From RGIG4103 sp045644605 (GTDB taxonomy: Bacteria > Bacillota > Clostridia > RUG12999): 14,762 nucleotides of DNA. The notes under the pieces were generated by a model. The model was not told the DNA's origin. It was given only the letters and a program-made list of their open reading frames with translations, and did not search any database. The translations under genes and the position numbers were made by a program. Position 1 is the first letter of the stretch. Each line of letters starts with the position of its first letter. Shown one piece after another: positions 1 to 7,139 of this stretch. Location: NCBI GenBank assembly GCA_045644605.1, contig JAZRHB010000112.1, positions 1 through 14,762 of the forward strand, read 5' to 3'.

Positions 1-206
1 ATTCCTGCTTCTTTAAGAAGATCGAAATAGTATACGGATGTGCGGAGGTTTTCTTTACCTATTCCTTCAATAGTAAGACCAACGCTGTTTTCGCCCGGAT
101 CAAACACGCCGTCTTTACCGGTGCAGTCATCTTTAAATTTCAGCATTACGTTGCCATTATCAAGACTATAAACGTCTTTTGTTTTACCTTCGTAAATCTT
201 TTTCAT
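1..206 (-). CDS. purC: Phosphoribosylaminoimidazole-succinocarboxamide synthase, 5' part only
   Basis: SAICAR synthetase joins CAIR and aspartate, using ATP, in cytoplasmic de novo purine synthesis. Only the first 68 codons are in the window; the gene continues past base 1. The N-terminus reads MKKIYEGKTKDVY, the nucleotide-binding hairpin typical of PurC. It is followed by a KFKDDCTGKDG segment and by GIGKENLRTSVYYFDLL, which matches the PurC variant common in Clostridia. The ATG at 206-204 is preceded on the minus strand by an AAAGGGCG ribosome binding site and by a good promoter at 266-295. No other purine gene is visible, so it is unclear whether purC heads a pur operon. The assignment rests on the N-terminal motif alone but is quite specific. 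Confidence 0.9.
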   Translation of the reverse strand, partial: MKKIYEGKTKDVYSLDNGNVMLKFKDDCTGKDGVFDPGENSVGLTIEGIGKENLRTSVYYFDLLKEAG

Positions 207-265
207 ACAAATCGCCCTTTCTATATCTTATGTGAAAAAAATAAGCCTTGGAATATAACATATAA

Positions 266-295
266 ATAATATCATAAAACATATATACTTTGCAA
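266..295 (-). promoter_or_regulatory. Predicted sigma-A promoter of purC
   Basis: Read on the minus strand, TTGCAA (-35, 295-290) is followed after 18 bp by TATTAT (-10, 271-266). A TG dinucleotide sits one base upstream of the -10, giving an extended -10 box. Transcription would start near 259, leaving a leader of about 50 nt before the purC ATG. I saw no structured purine riboswitch in that short leader. Confidence 0.6.
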
Positions 296-370
296 GGGGT
301 TTGGGCAAAAAATGTCATATAATACAAAAATAAAAAGGTAAAAACATAAATTTTGTGCAGATAATAATTA

Positions 371-399
371 TTGAAATCACTTGAAATATATGATATAAT
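371..399 (+). promoter_or_regulatory. Predicted promoter of the Na/Pi transporter operon
   Basis: TTGAAA (371-376), a 17-bp spacer and TATAAT (394-399), with TG at 391-392 forming an extended -10. The predicted start near 406 leaves a leader of about 138 nt before the ATG at 544. That leader can form a 7-bp stem, AAAGAGT (425-431) with ACTCTTT (472-478), around a 40-nt interior. I recognise no known riboswitch class in it. Confidence 0.75.
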
Positions 400-543
400 T
401 GTTATAAAATTGGGAAAAATCGCAAAAGAGTATATATAACGATTGGATTGTATGACCAGAACGTATGGAACACTCTTTCAATTTAAAATATTGTTTTGGG
501 GTGTTTTTGAAATAAACAAATAAGATAAACACAGGAGGAAAAT

Positions 544-2301
544 ATGGAATACTTTTTCAGTATTTTAAGTTTAATAGGAGGTCTTGCCCTGTTCCTTTAC
601 GGTATGGACCTTATGGGCGACGGGCTTAAAAAGCTTGCGGGTGGTAAACTTGAATCAATTCTTGCAAAACTTACATCGGCAAGATGGAAAGGCCTTCTTC
701 TCGGTCTTGGAGTAACAGCTATTATTCAGTCGTCAAGCGCAACAACGGTTATGCTTGTTGGTTTTGTAAACTCAGGAATTATGAAACTTGGTCAGACAAT
801 AAGTATAATTATGGGCGCGAACATCGGAACAACGGTTACGGCATGGCTTCTTACCACAACCGATATTCCTGATGGAGCAGGTTTTATTCTTGAACTTTTT
901 AAACCAAGCTCATTTACTCCTGTTCTTGCAATTATCGGTCTTATTATGATAATGACCGCAAAAAATGATAAAAGAAAAAATACGGGTGAAATCCTTATCG
1001 GATTTGCAATTCTTATGTTCGGTATGGATGCAATGAGCGGTGCAGTATCAAACTTACGTACAGCATTTAACAGCATCCTTGTTATGTTTGAAAACCCGAT
1101 TATCGGTATTCTTGTGGGTACAATTTTCACAGCTATTATTCAGTCATCTTCTGCATCCGTGGGTGTACTTATTGCACTTGCGGCATCGGGTATAGATATG
1201 CCGTTTTCGATTGCACTCCCGCTTCTTCTCGGTATGAATATAGGTACAACCATAACACCTATAATTTCTGCAATCAGCGGTAATATCCATGCAAAACGTG
1301 TGGCACTGGCATGTTTATACATAAAAATGATAGGTGTTGCTGTTGTAACATCTGTATTCTATATTATACATTCATTTGTAAACTTTGAGTTTATGGGAAT
1401 GCACGCAAACGCAGTAGGGATTGCTTTTGCACATACGCTGTTCAACATAATTTCAACCGTTATACTTATTCCGTTCTGCTCGGCACTTGAAAAACTGGCA
1501 GTTGTTACAATCAAAGGTAAACAGGACGAAGAAGAAAATATATTTGCAACCCTTGACGACAGATTCCTTTCTATGCCGGCATTTGCGGTTGAAAAATGTA
1601 AAGACCTTGTTTGTGATATGGCAAGAATATCGGCTGATTCGTTCAAAAAAGCGGCGAACCTTATGGATAATTTCAGCGATGAAGACTTTGATGAAATTAA
1701 CCGTCTTGAATCACTTGTTGATAAATATGAAGATAAAACAAGTACATATCTTGTTAAAATTGCCGCAACCGAAATGTCTGCAAAAGACAGTAAGGTTGTA
1801 ACAGAGCTTCTGCACTGCATAGGTGATATTGAACGTATTTCCGACCATGCGCTTAATATTGCAGAAGCGGCAAAAGAAATACACGATAAAGAAATTACAT
1901 TCTCTGAAAAAGCAACAGAAGACCTTAAGGTTATTACTGCGGCGGTTGACGAAATTCTGGAACTTGCTACAAATGCACTTATCAATGATGATATTGAAAT
2001 TGCAAAACGCGTAGAACCGCTTGAACAGGTTATTGACAGACTCAAACGTAAAATCAAAAACGGTCATATCTCCCGACTCCGTCAGGGAGACTGTACAATG
2101 GAACTTGGATTTATTCTTTCCGACCTTCTTACAAACTACGAAAGAATTTCCGACCATTGTTCAAATATTGCCGTATGCTTTATTGAAATTGCAAATGATT
2201 CTTTCGAAACACATGAATATCTTAATCAGCTTAAAACAGGTGATGAAAAAGAATATCACGATATGTACGAAGAATATAAAACAAAATATTATATGGCATG
2301 A
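544..2301 (+). CDS. Na/Pi cotransporter family protein with C-terminal PhoU-like domain
   Basis: Inner-membrane protein of the NptA/type II Na+-phosphate cotransporter family, expected to bring in inorganic phosphate with sodium. The 585-residue product shows the family's inverted duplication. The first half has QSSS at 62-65 and GANIGTT at 91-97; the second half has QSSS at 200-203 and GMNIGTT at 230-236. Hydrophobic segments fill roughly residues 1-320. From about 350 to 560 the chain is charged and helical, with two similar stretches around ERISDHALNIAEAA and ERISDHCSNIAV, typical of the PhoU-like tail of bacterial members. An AGGAGG site at 533-538 sets the start. It is the first gene of a three-gene operon. 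Sodium as coupling ion and phosphate as substrate are inferred from the family; the role of the PhoU-like tail is not established. Confidence 0.93.
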   Translation: MEYFFSILSLIGGLALFLYGMDLMGDGLKKLAGGKLESILAKLTSARWKGLLLGLGVTAIIQSSSATTVMLVGFVNSGIMKLGQTISIIMGANIGTTVTAWLLTTTDIPDGAGFILELFKPSSFTPVLAIIGLIMIMTAKNDKRKNTGEILIGFAILMFGMDAMSGAVSNLRTAFNSILVMFENPIIGILVGTIFTAIIQSSSASVGVLIALAASGIDMPFSIALPLLLGMNIGTTITPIISAISGNIHAKRVALACLYIKMIGVAVVTSVFYIIHSFVNFEFMGMHANAVGIAFAHTLFNIISTVILIPFCSALEKLAVVTIKGKQDEEENIFATLDDRFLSMPAFAVEKCKDLVCDMARISADSFKKAANLMDNFSDEDFDEINRLESLVDKYEDKTSTYLVKIAATEMSAKDSKVVTELLHCIGDIERISDHALNIAEAAKEIHDKEITFSEKATEDLKVITAAVDEILELATNALINDDIEIAKRVEPLEQVIDRLKRKIKNGHISRLRQGDCTMELGFILSDLLTNYERISDHCSNIAVCFIEIANDSFETHEYLNQLKTGDEKEYHDMYEEYKTKYYMA

Positions 2302-2318
2302 TTTTTGGGAGATAGTAT

Positions 2319-3026
2319 ATGAAACTGGTATTTATCCGTCACGGCGACCCGAACTACGAAATAGATTCACTTACTGAGAGAGGCTGGAAGGAAGCCGAAG
2401 CACTTGCAAAAAGAGTAGCAAGATGGGATGTGGATGCTTTCTACGTATCACCTCTCGGACGTGCGCAGGATACTGCAAAAGTGTCGCTTGATGAGATTGG
2501 AAGAAGTGCAAAGACGCTTGAATGGCTTCGTGAATTTCACATACCGGTGGACAATCCGGTAACGGGTAAAAAGCAAAGTCCGTGGGATTTTATGCCATCA
2601 TTATGGACACAGTACGAGGATTTGTACGATAAAGATAAATGGCTGCAAAATGAGATTATCAAAACCGGCAAGGTAGCCGAAGGATATAAGATGGTTTGTG
2701 ATGGTATTGATAAACTTCTTGAAAAATACGGATATACCCGTAGCGGCAGAATATACAAAACGGAGCAGGGAAACGATAAGATGGTAGTGTTTTTCTGTCA
2801 TCTTGGTGTACAGTTTGTAATTCTTTCACATTTGCTTGGTATGTCGGCGGCGATGATGTGGCATAATTTCTTTGTGGCACCAACCTCTGTTACATGGGTA
2901 GAAACCGAAGAACGTGAAAAAGGAATTGCAAATTTCCGTTGCAAAAAGCTTGGCGATACATCTCATCTTTACATAGCCGGAATAACTCCGTCAGATTCGG
3001 GATATTTTGGCGGTGCATACAAATAA
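2319..3026 (+). CDS. Histidine phosphatase family protein (phosphoglycerate-mutase fold)
   Basis: A 235-residue cytoplasmic protein of the histidine phosphatase superfamily, which uses a phosphohistidine intermediate. The RHG signature is at residues 7-9 (FIRHGDP), with H8 as the expected nucleophile. R48 lies in SPLGRAQDTA, E72 in LREFHIP, and the second histidine, H161, in FFCHLG, so the catalytic pocket looks complete. The substrate cannot be told from the sequence. It starts 17 bp after the transporter stop, behind a GGGAGAT site (2307-2313), and is followed 12 bp later by the SPFH gene, so the three are almost certainly co-transcribed. Being next to a phosphate transporter fits a phosphatase that releases phosphate, but this is context only. 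A mutase role is less likely because the surrounding motifs are not those of classic dPGM. Confidence 0.88.
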   Translation: MKLVFIRHGDPNYEIDSLTERGWKEAEALAKRVARWDVDAFYVSPLGRAQDTAKVSLDEIGRSAKTLEWLREFHIPVDNPVTGKKQSPWDFMPSLWTQYEDLYDKDKWLQNEIIKTGKVAEGYKMVCDGIDKLLEKYGYTRSGRIYKTEQGNDKMVVFFCHLGVQFVILSHLLGMSAAMMWHNFFVAPTSVTWVETEEREKGIANFRCKKLGDTSHLYIAGITPSDSGYFGGAYK

Positions 3027-3038
3027 AGGAGGATTATT

Positions 3039-3980
3039 ATGATTCTTGTTATACTTGTAATTTTGGCGCTCATTATCATCCCAAATATAAAAATTGTGCC
3101 GCAGGCACACGAATATGTTATTGAACTTCTTGGAAAATACAGAACTACCTGGTCTGCCGGACTGCATTTCAAATGGCCGTTTATTGAAAGAATAGCAAAA
3201 AAAGTAACTCTTAAAGAACAGGTGCTTGATTCACCGCCGCAGCCGGTTATCACAAAAGATAATGTAACAATGCAGATTGATACGGTTATATACTATGCAG
3301 TATATGATTCAAAGCTTTATGCATACGGTGCGGTAAGCCCGATTTCTGCGCTTTCCAACCTTGCGGCAACAACACTCCGTAACATTGTTGGTGAGCTTGA
3401 ACTTGACGGCACACTTACATCCCGTGACACAATAAACGGGAAAATGACAACAATTCTGGATGATGCAACAGATAAATGGGGAATAAAGGTTCATCGTGTT
3501 GAACTTAAAAACATCATTCCGCCTGCAGAAATCCAGAACGCAATGGAAAAACAGATGAAAGCAGAACGTGACCGCCGTGAAACAATGCTTCAGGCGGAAG
3601 GACATAAAGCGGCTGCAATCACCCGCGCAGAGGGTGATAAGCAGGCAATGATTCTTGCTGCCGAAGGCGAAAGAGATGCAAGAATTGCCCTTGCGGAAGG
3701 TGAAGCGAGAGCAATATATCTTTCTAAAAAAGCGGAAGCAGACGGTCTTGCGGCGCTTAAAGAAGCAGGGGTGGATGCGGCAGTTCTTGAACTTAAAAAA
3801 TACGAAGCACTTGTTGCTATGTCAGACGGGAAAGCGGCAAAAATAATTGTTCCAACAGACGCGGTTGATATGGCGAAATCAAATGTTGTTTTTTCGGAAA
3901 CAACAGGCCTTGGCGATTCAACATCTCCTGCAAAAGAAATGAAAAAGAAAACAGTTAAAAAAGACGAATGCTGTGAATAA
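3039..3980 (+). CDS. SPFH/band-7 domain protein (paraslipin/QmcA-like)
   Basis: A membrane-anchored scaffold protein of the stomatin/prohibitin/flotillin superfamily, 313 residues. Residues 1-15 form one hydrophobic anchor. The band-7 domain follows, with PQAHEYVIELLGKY near 21-34, GLHFKWPF at 41-48 and KNIIPPAEIQNAMEKQMKAE near 157-176, the usual paraslipin signature. Residues 170-245 are a charged, alanine- and glutamate-rich coiled coil with repeated AEG/AEGE steps, expected to drive oligomerisation. The C-terminus is lysine-rich and ends in DECCE. An AAAGGAGG site (3025-3032) precedes the ATG. Such genes are often paired with an NfeD-type partner, and none is present here. It is the last gene before the terminator at 3984. 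The family is certain; a function supporting the transporter or membrane microdomains is inference. Confidence 0.92.
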   Translation: MILVILVILALIIIPNIKIVPQAHEYVIELLGKYRTTWSAGLHFKWPFIERIAKKVTLKEQVLDSPPQPVITKDNVTMQIDTVIYYAVYDSKLYAYGAVSPISALSNLAATTLRNIVGELELDGTLTSRDTINGKMTTILDDATDKWGIKVHRVELKNIIPPAEIQNAMEKQMKAERDRRETMLQAEGHKAAAITRAEGDKQAMILAAEGERDARIALAEGEARAIYLSKKAEADGLAALKEAGVDAAVLELKKYEALVAMSDGKAAKIIVPTDAVDMAKSNVVFSETTGLGDSTSPAKEMKKKTVKKDECCE

Positions 3981-3983
3981 AAT

Positions 3984-4012
3984 AATCCCCCGCAACGCGG
4001 GGGATTTTGGTT
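3984..4012 (+). terminator. Terminator of the Na/Pi transporter operon
   Basis: A 10-bp perfect stem, AATCCCCCGC (3984-3993) with GCGGGGGATT (3997-4006), closed by a 3-nt AAC loop and followed by a T-rich tract broken by GG. It starts 4 bp after the SPFH stop codon. Confidence 0.9.
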
Positions 4013-4037
4013 TGTGAGAGTATTTATATCACGGTGA

Positions 4038-4066
4038 TTGAAAAAAGAAAAAATACGTGATATAAT
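4038..4066 (+). promoter_or_regulatory. Predicted promoter of the alpha/beta hydrolase gene
   Basis: TTGAAA (4038-4043), a 17-bp spacer and TATAAT (4061-4066), with TG at 4058-4059 as an extended -10. It has the same boxes and spacing as the promoter at 371-399. The predicted transcription start is near 4073, which decides the start codon of the next gene. Confidence 0.75.
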
Positions 4067-4104
4067 AAAAAATGCTGAATATTACCGAAAGAGTGAAACG
4101 GAAA

Positions 4105-4842
4105 ATGGAGATAAAAGAATTTAATATTGAACTGGAAAAATATTTTGTTCCATGTAAGTTATTTACGCCCGGAGGCAATATAAAAAGAATAGTACTTGGA
4201 GTTCATGGGTTTGGCGGAGATAAAGAAAGTTCGGTTTTGACGGCTTTGGCAGAAAATTTGTCAGAAAAAAATTGTGCGCTTCTTTGTTTTGACTTTCCGG
4301 CTCACGGAAAGAGTAATGCACCGGACGATTGCTTCCGCGTAGAACATTGTATTCAAAGCCTTATGGAAGTAGTAAAGTATATAAGAAGGCATTTTAAGAA
4401 AAGCGAGTATGGTATATTTGCAACAAGCTTTGGTGGATATATCACGCTTCTGTGCACAGAGAAACTTACGGATTTTAAGAAGGTTCTTCGTGCCCCTGCC
4501 GTTACAATGGCTGATACATTTAAAGATAAAATAATTTCTGTATCAAAAGAACAATTTGTTAAAGATGGGGGCGCTGTTTGCGGATTTGAAAGAAAAATGT
4601 TTGTTTCATCAATGTTTTACGAAGACCTCCTGAACTTTAAAATTCAAATACCGCAGGAAGAAATTCTTATTATTCACGGTACAGAAGATGGTATAGTACC
4701 GTATTTTGCTGTTGATAAGCTTGCAAATACTTATAAAAATATTAAATTATTCACTATCGAGGGTGCAGACCACAGGTTTAAAAAAAGCGGTGAGCTCATA
4801 AAAATTATAGAAACTACAGTTGATTGGTTTGACCAAAACTGA
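4105..4842 (+). CDS. Alpha/beta hydrolase (serine aminopeptidase S33/Hydrolase_4-like)
   Basis: A 245-residue cytoplasmic alpha/beta hydrolase, probably a carboxylesterase or lipase-like enzyme of unknown substrate. It has an oxyanion-hole motif, GVHGFGGDK, near residues 32-40. The nucleophile elbow is ATSFGG with Ser108; the first glycine of the usual GxSxG is alanine. The acid is probably Asp195 in HGTEDGIVP and the histidine His223 in EGADHRF, so the triad is complete. I chose the ATG at 4105. An in-frame ATG at 4072 lies only 6 bp after a strong -10 box, at or before the predicted transcript start, and has no ribosome binding site. The chosen ATG has a weak GAAAGAGTG site upstream. The stop is 55 bp before the next gene, so the two probably share a transcript. 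Confidence 0.85.
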   Translation: MEIKEFNIELEKYFVPCKLFTPGGNIKRIVLGVHGFGGDKESSVLTALAENLSEKNCALLCFDFPAHGKSNAPDDCFRVEHCIQSLMEVVKYIRRHFKKSEYGIFATSFGGYITLLCTEKLTDFKKVLRAPAVTMADTFKDKIISVSKEQFVKDGGAVCGFERKMFVSSMFYEDLLNFKIQIPQEEILIIHGTEDGIVPYFAVDKLANTYKNIKLFTIEGADHRFKKSGELIKIIETTVDWFDQN

Positions 4843-4897
4843 AAATCAACTTTTCAGGTCTTTTCGCAAGACTAAATATACTATATTCGGAGGAATT

Positions 4898-6466
4898 ATG
4901 CCAATACGCATAAATAACATAAAAATTCCGGTGAATTCGGAAAGTACAATTGAAGAAGCTGTAATTAAAAAAACGGGCATTTCGGACATCGGCTCTGTGC
5001 GGATAATAAAAAAATCCGTTGATGCTCGAAAAAAAGCGGAGCTTAAATTTGTCTGCAGCGTTATTATTGACCCCGACTGCAATCAGGAAAAGCTTGCGGC
5101 AAAGCTTGGCGGCGATGCGGTTCTTGTAAAACAAAGTAAGTCCGCACCTCTTGTTTTCGGAACTAAAAAGATGTCCTCACGCCCTGTTGTTGCGGGGTTT
5201 GGTCCTGCGGGAATTTTTGCCGCATATATTTTAGCTAAAAACGGATACAAACCCATTGTTATCGAACGCGGCGGCGATGTTGATTCGCGCGCGGCGGCTG
5301 TAAAACGCTTTTGGAATGGTGGCACGCTTGACCCCGAAAACAACGTTCAGTTCGGGGAGGGTGGCGCAGGAACGTTTTCCGACGGAAAGCTTACCACAAG
5401 AATCAATGACGCAAGGTGTGAGTTTGTGCTTGAAACCTTTGCATCATTCGGCGCACCTGAAGAAATAACATATCAGGCAAAACCGCATATCGGAACGGAT
5501 AAGCTTAAAATTGTTGTTGCCAAAATGAGAAAAGAAATAATCTCACTGGGCGGTGAAATAAGATTTTTTTCAAAGCTTGAAGATGTGCGTATAAATGAAT
5601 CTTTGGAAGCGGTTAAAATAAACGATCAGTGGCAGGACTGCGAGGTGCTTGTTCTTGCAATAGGGCACAGCGCAAGAGATACGTTTGAAATGCTCTTTAA
5701 AAAAGGAATAAAAATGGAACCAAAACCCTTTTCGGTAGGGTTCCGTGTTGAACATAAACAGGAAATGATTGATAAGGCTATGTATGGCGATTTTGCGGGA
5801 CATCCAAAGCTTTCTCACGCGGATTATGCGCTCTCCTACAGAGAGGGCGAAAGGGGAGTGTACAGCTTTTGTATGTGCCCGGGCGGAAGCGTTGTTGCCG
5901 CAGCGTCCGAGGAGGGCGGCGTTGTAACAAACGGAATGAGTGAATATGCGCGGGATAAGGAAAATGCCAATAGCGCCATTGTTGTTTCGGTTGCACCTGA
6001 AGATTTTGGGTCGGGCGCGCTTGACGGTGTGAGGTTCCAGCGCGAAATTGAAAAACGTGCATTTGCGCTTGGCGGCAAAAACTATAAAGCACCCGCACAG
6101 TATTTAACCGAATTTCTTGGTAGCGGCAAAGACACAAACATAACTCCGTCATATATGCCGGGCGTGGAGTTTGCGGATATAAGCCGCATTTATCCAAGCT
6201 TTATAAATAATATGCTTAAAACCGGATTTGCTGAGTTTGATAAAAAGATTAAAGGTTTTGCAAAAGGCGGCGTCCTTACGGGACCTGAAACAAGAACATC
6301 TTCGCCCGTATGCATCCGCAGAAACGAAGAATTTGTATCTGCATCCGCAGAAGGAATTTACCCTTGCGGCGAGGGTGCGGGATATGCCGGCGGCATTATG
6401 AGCGCCGCGGTTGACGGTATTAAAATTGCAGAAAAAATAATATCGCTATATGCACCGATAGGATAG
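4898..6466 (+). CDS. FAD-dependent dehydrogenase (COG2509-type uncharacterised flavoprotein)
   Basis: A 522-residue flavoprotein of the widespread, largely uncharacterised COG2509 group of NAD(P)/FAD-dependent oxidoreductases. Residues 1-85 form a small N-terminal domain (RIIKKSVDARKKAELKF) typical of the group. The FAD-binding Rossmann motif GFGPAG is at 100-105, followed by acidic residues in VIERGG. A second conserved block, GEGGAGTFSDGKL, lies at 153-165. The C-terminal FAD contact GEGAGYAGGIMSAAVDG is at 491-507. The start is the ATG at 4898 with a GGAGG site at 4889-4893; an upstream in-frame ATG at 4820 lies inside the hydrolase gene and has no ribosome binding site. The natural electron donor and acceptor are unknown. 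Length and motifs look intact. It ends 35 bp before a convergent gene. Confidence 0.9.
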   Translation: MPIRINNIKIPVNSESTIEEAVIKKTGISDIGSVRIIKKSVDARKKAELKFVCSVIIDPDCNQEKLAAKLGGDAVLVKQSKSAPLVFGTKKMSSRPVVAGFGPAGIFAAYILAKNGYKPIVIERGGDVDSRAAAVKRFWNGGTLDPENNVQFGEGGAGTFSDGKLTTRINDARCEFVLETFASFGAPEEITYQAKPHIGTDKLKIVVAKMRKEIISLGGEIRFFSKLEDVRINESLEAVKINDQWQDCEVLVLAIGHSARDTFEMLFKKGIKMEPKPFSVGFRVEHKQEMIDKAMYGDFAGHPKLSHADYALSYREGERGVYSFCMCPGGSVVAAASEEGGVVTNGMSEYARDKENANSAIVVSVAPEDFGSGALDGVRFQREIEKRAFALGGKNYKAPAQYLTEFLGSGKDTNITPSYMPGVEFADISRIYPSFINNMLKTGFAEFDKKIKGFAKGGVLTGPETRTSSPVCIRRNEEFVSASAEGIYPCGEGAGYAGGIMSAAVDGIKIAEKIISLYAPIG

Positions 6467-6468
6467 GA

Positions 6469-6500
6469 AAACGGCACAGCCATTGGCTGTACCGTTTTTT
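6469..6500. terminator. Bidirectional terminator between convergent genes
   Basis: The stem is AAACGG (6469-6474) plus ACAGCC (6476-6481) pairing with GGCTGT (6485-6490) plus CCGTTT (6492-6497). There is one C-A mismatch and an ATT loop. A T run follows at 6495-6500 on the plus strand, and an A run at 6468-6471 supplies a short U tract on the minus strand. It can therefore serve both the flavoprotein gene and the convergent TetR gene. Confidence 0.88.
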
Positions 6501-6501
6501 G

Positions 6502-7020
6502 CTATCTACCTCTGTATTCCTGATTTAAAACTTCTGCCATTTCTTCAGGAGATTCCCGGCAATCATTTGCCAGCCACAGCTTTATAATGGCATTAAGACC
6601 ATTTCTGAAAAATTCAATATGGTACTTCAGGTTTTTGTCCATATGTTCTTTTTCAGCTCGTTTTGTATCGTATATTGAAATGAGGTGTTTATCGTCATAA
6701 CACAGCTTGAAGTACGTTTTATAAAAAATCTGATTTTCTTTGATATGAGTAAACATCTTTTGTGCGCCGGTACGCTCGTTAAAGTAATCATAATCGGCAA
6801 AAAGATTTGAAAAATCATTTTCAAGTTTTCCTCTTACCTTATCGGCAAGGTCGAAAATATCAATGTAATTGGCATAAAAAGTGCTGCGATTAAGGCCGGT
6901 TATTTTAATAAGCTCCGAAACGGTGATTTCCGCAATTTCGTGTGTTTGCAGAAGCTCGATAAAAGTCTTTTCAATCTTTTCCTGTGACTGCCTGCGCCTT
7001 TTATTGTTTTTTATATTCAT
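6502..7020 (-). CDS. TetR/AcrR family transcriptional regulator
   Basis: A 172-residue TetR-like repressor. The N-terminal DNA-binding domain holds a helix-turn-helix at about residues 32-52 (ITVSELIKITGLNRSTFY, then ANY), the usual TetR recognition helix. The C-terminal half ends in FFRNGLNAIIKLWLANDCRE, which resembles the TetR C-terminal domain of PF14278 type seen in many Firmicutes regulators (by eye only). A GGAGGG site lies just upstream of the ATG (CCCTCC at 7024-7029 on the plus strand). The gene is divergent from two membrane-protein genes. The 120-bp gap has two copies of a short motif placed over both promoters, so it probably represses itself and its neighbours. The ligand is unknown. 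Confidence 0.88.
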   Translation of the reverse strand: MNIKNNKRRRQSQEKIEKTFIELLQTHEIAEITVSELIKITGLNRSTFYANYIDIFDLADKVRGKLENDFSNLFADYDYFNERTGAQKMFTHIKENQIFYKTYFKLCYDDKHLISIYDTKRAEKEHMDKNLKYHIEFFRNGLNAIIKLWLANDCRESPEEMAEVLNQEYRGR

Positions 7021-7035
7021 ATACCCTCCATTATT

Positions 7036-7046
7036 CCAACGCTTGT
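7036..7046 (+). promoter_or_regulatory. Candidate TetR operator site 1
   Basis: CCAACGCTTGT, containing the short palindrome CAA-N3-TTG. It matches site 2 (7107-7117, read on the minus strand) at 10 of 11 positions, in the opposite orientation and about 71 bp away centre to centre. It lies upstream of the plus-strand promoter and inside the leader of the TetR gene. Confidence 0.5.
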
Positions 7047-7065
7047 TGTAAAATTGATGATTGTT

Positions 7066-7094
7066 TTGATTTCATTAAAATATTATACTATAAT
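7066..7094 (+). promoter_or_regulatory. Predicted promoter of the two membrane-protein genes
   Basis: TTGATT (7066-7071), a 17-bp spacer and TATAAT (7089-7094). The predicted start is near 7101, which puts operator site 2 (7107-7117) just downstream of the start, a good position for repression. Confidence 0.6.
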
Positions 7095-7110
7095 TGTAAT
7101 AAAAATACAA
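7082..7110 (-). promoter_or_regulatory. Predicted promoter of the TetR gene
   Basis: On the minus strand, TTGTAT (-35, 7110-7105) is followed after 17 bp by TATAAT (-10, 7087-7082). The -35 overlaps operator site 2. The -10 region interleaves with that of the divergent promoter, so the two promoters occupy largely the same DNA. Confidence 0.55.
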
Positions 7111-7117
7111 GTGTTGG
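7107..7117 (-). promoter_or_regulatory. Candidate TetR operator site 2
   Basis: On the minus strand this reads CCAACACTTGT, differing from site 1 at one base. It overlaps the -35 box of the TetR promoter and lies just after the predicted start of the divergent transcript, so one bound repressor could block both. Confidence 0.5.
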
Positions 7118-7139
7118 TTTAATGGGAGGAGATTTCAAA

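Noticed and set aside
1359..2057. A 232-codon minus-strand frame opposite the Na/Pi transporter
   Set aside because: Serine- and isoleucine-rich antisense shadow of the PhoU-like region with no ribosome binding site and no recognisable domain.
6469..6500. Small inverted-repeat mobile element
   Set aside because: Position between convergent stop codons and T runs on both sides explain it as a bidirectional terminator.
6984..7139. Longer N-terminus for the 122-residue membrane protein
   Set aside because: The upstream extension crosses the TetR start, both promoters and both operator sites. The ATG at 7140 has a strong GGGAGGAG site.
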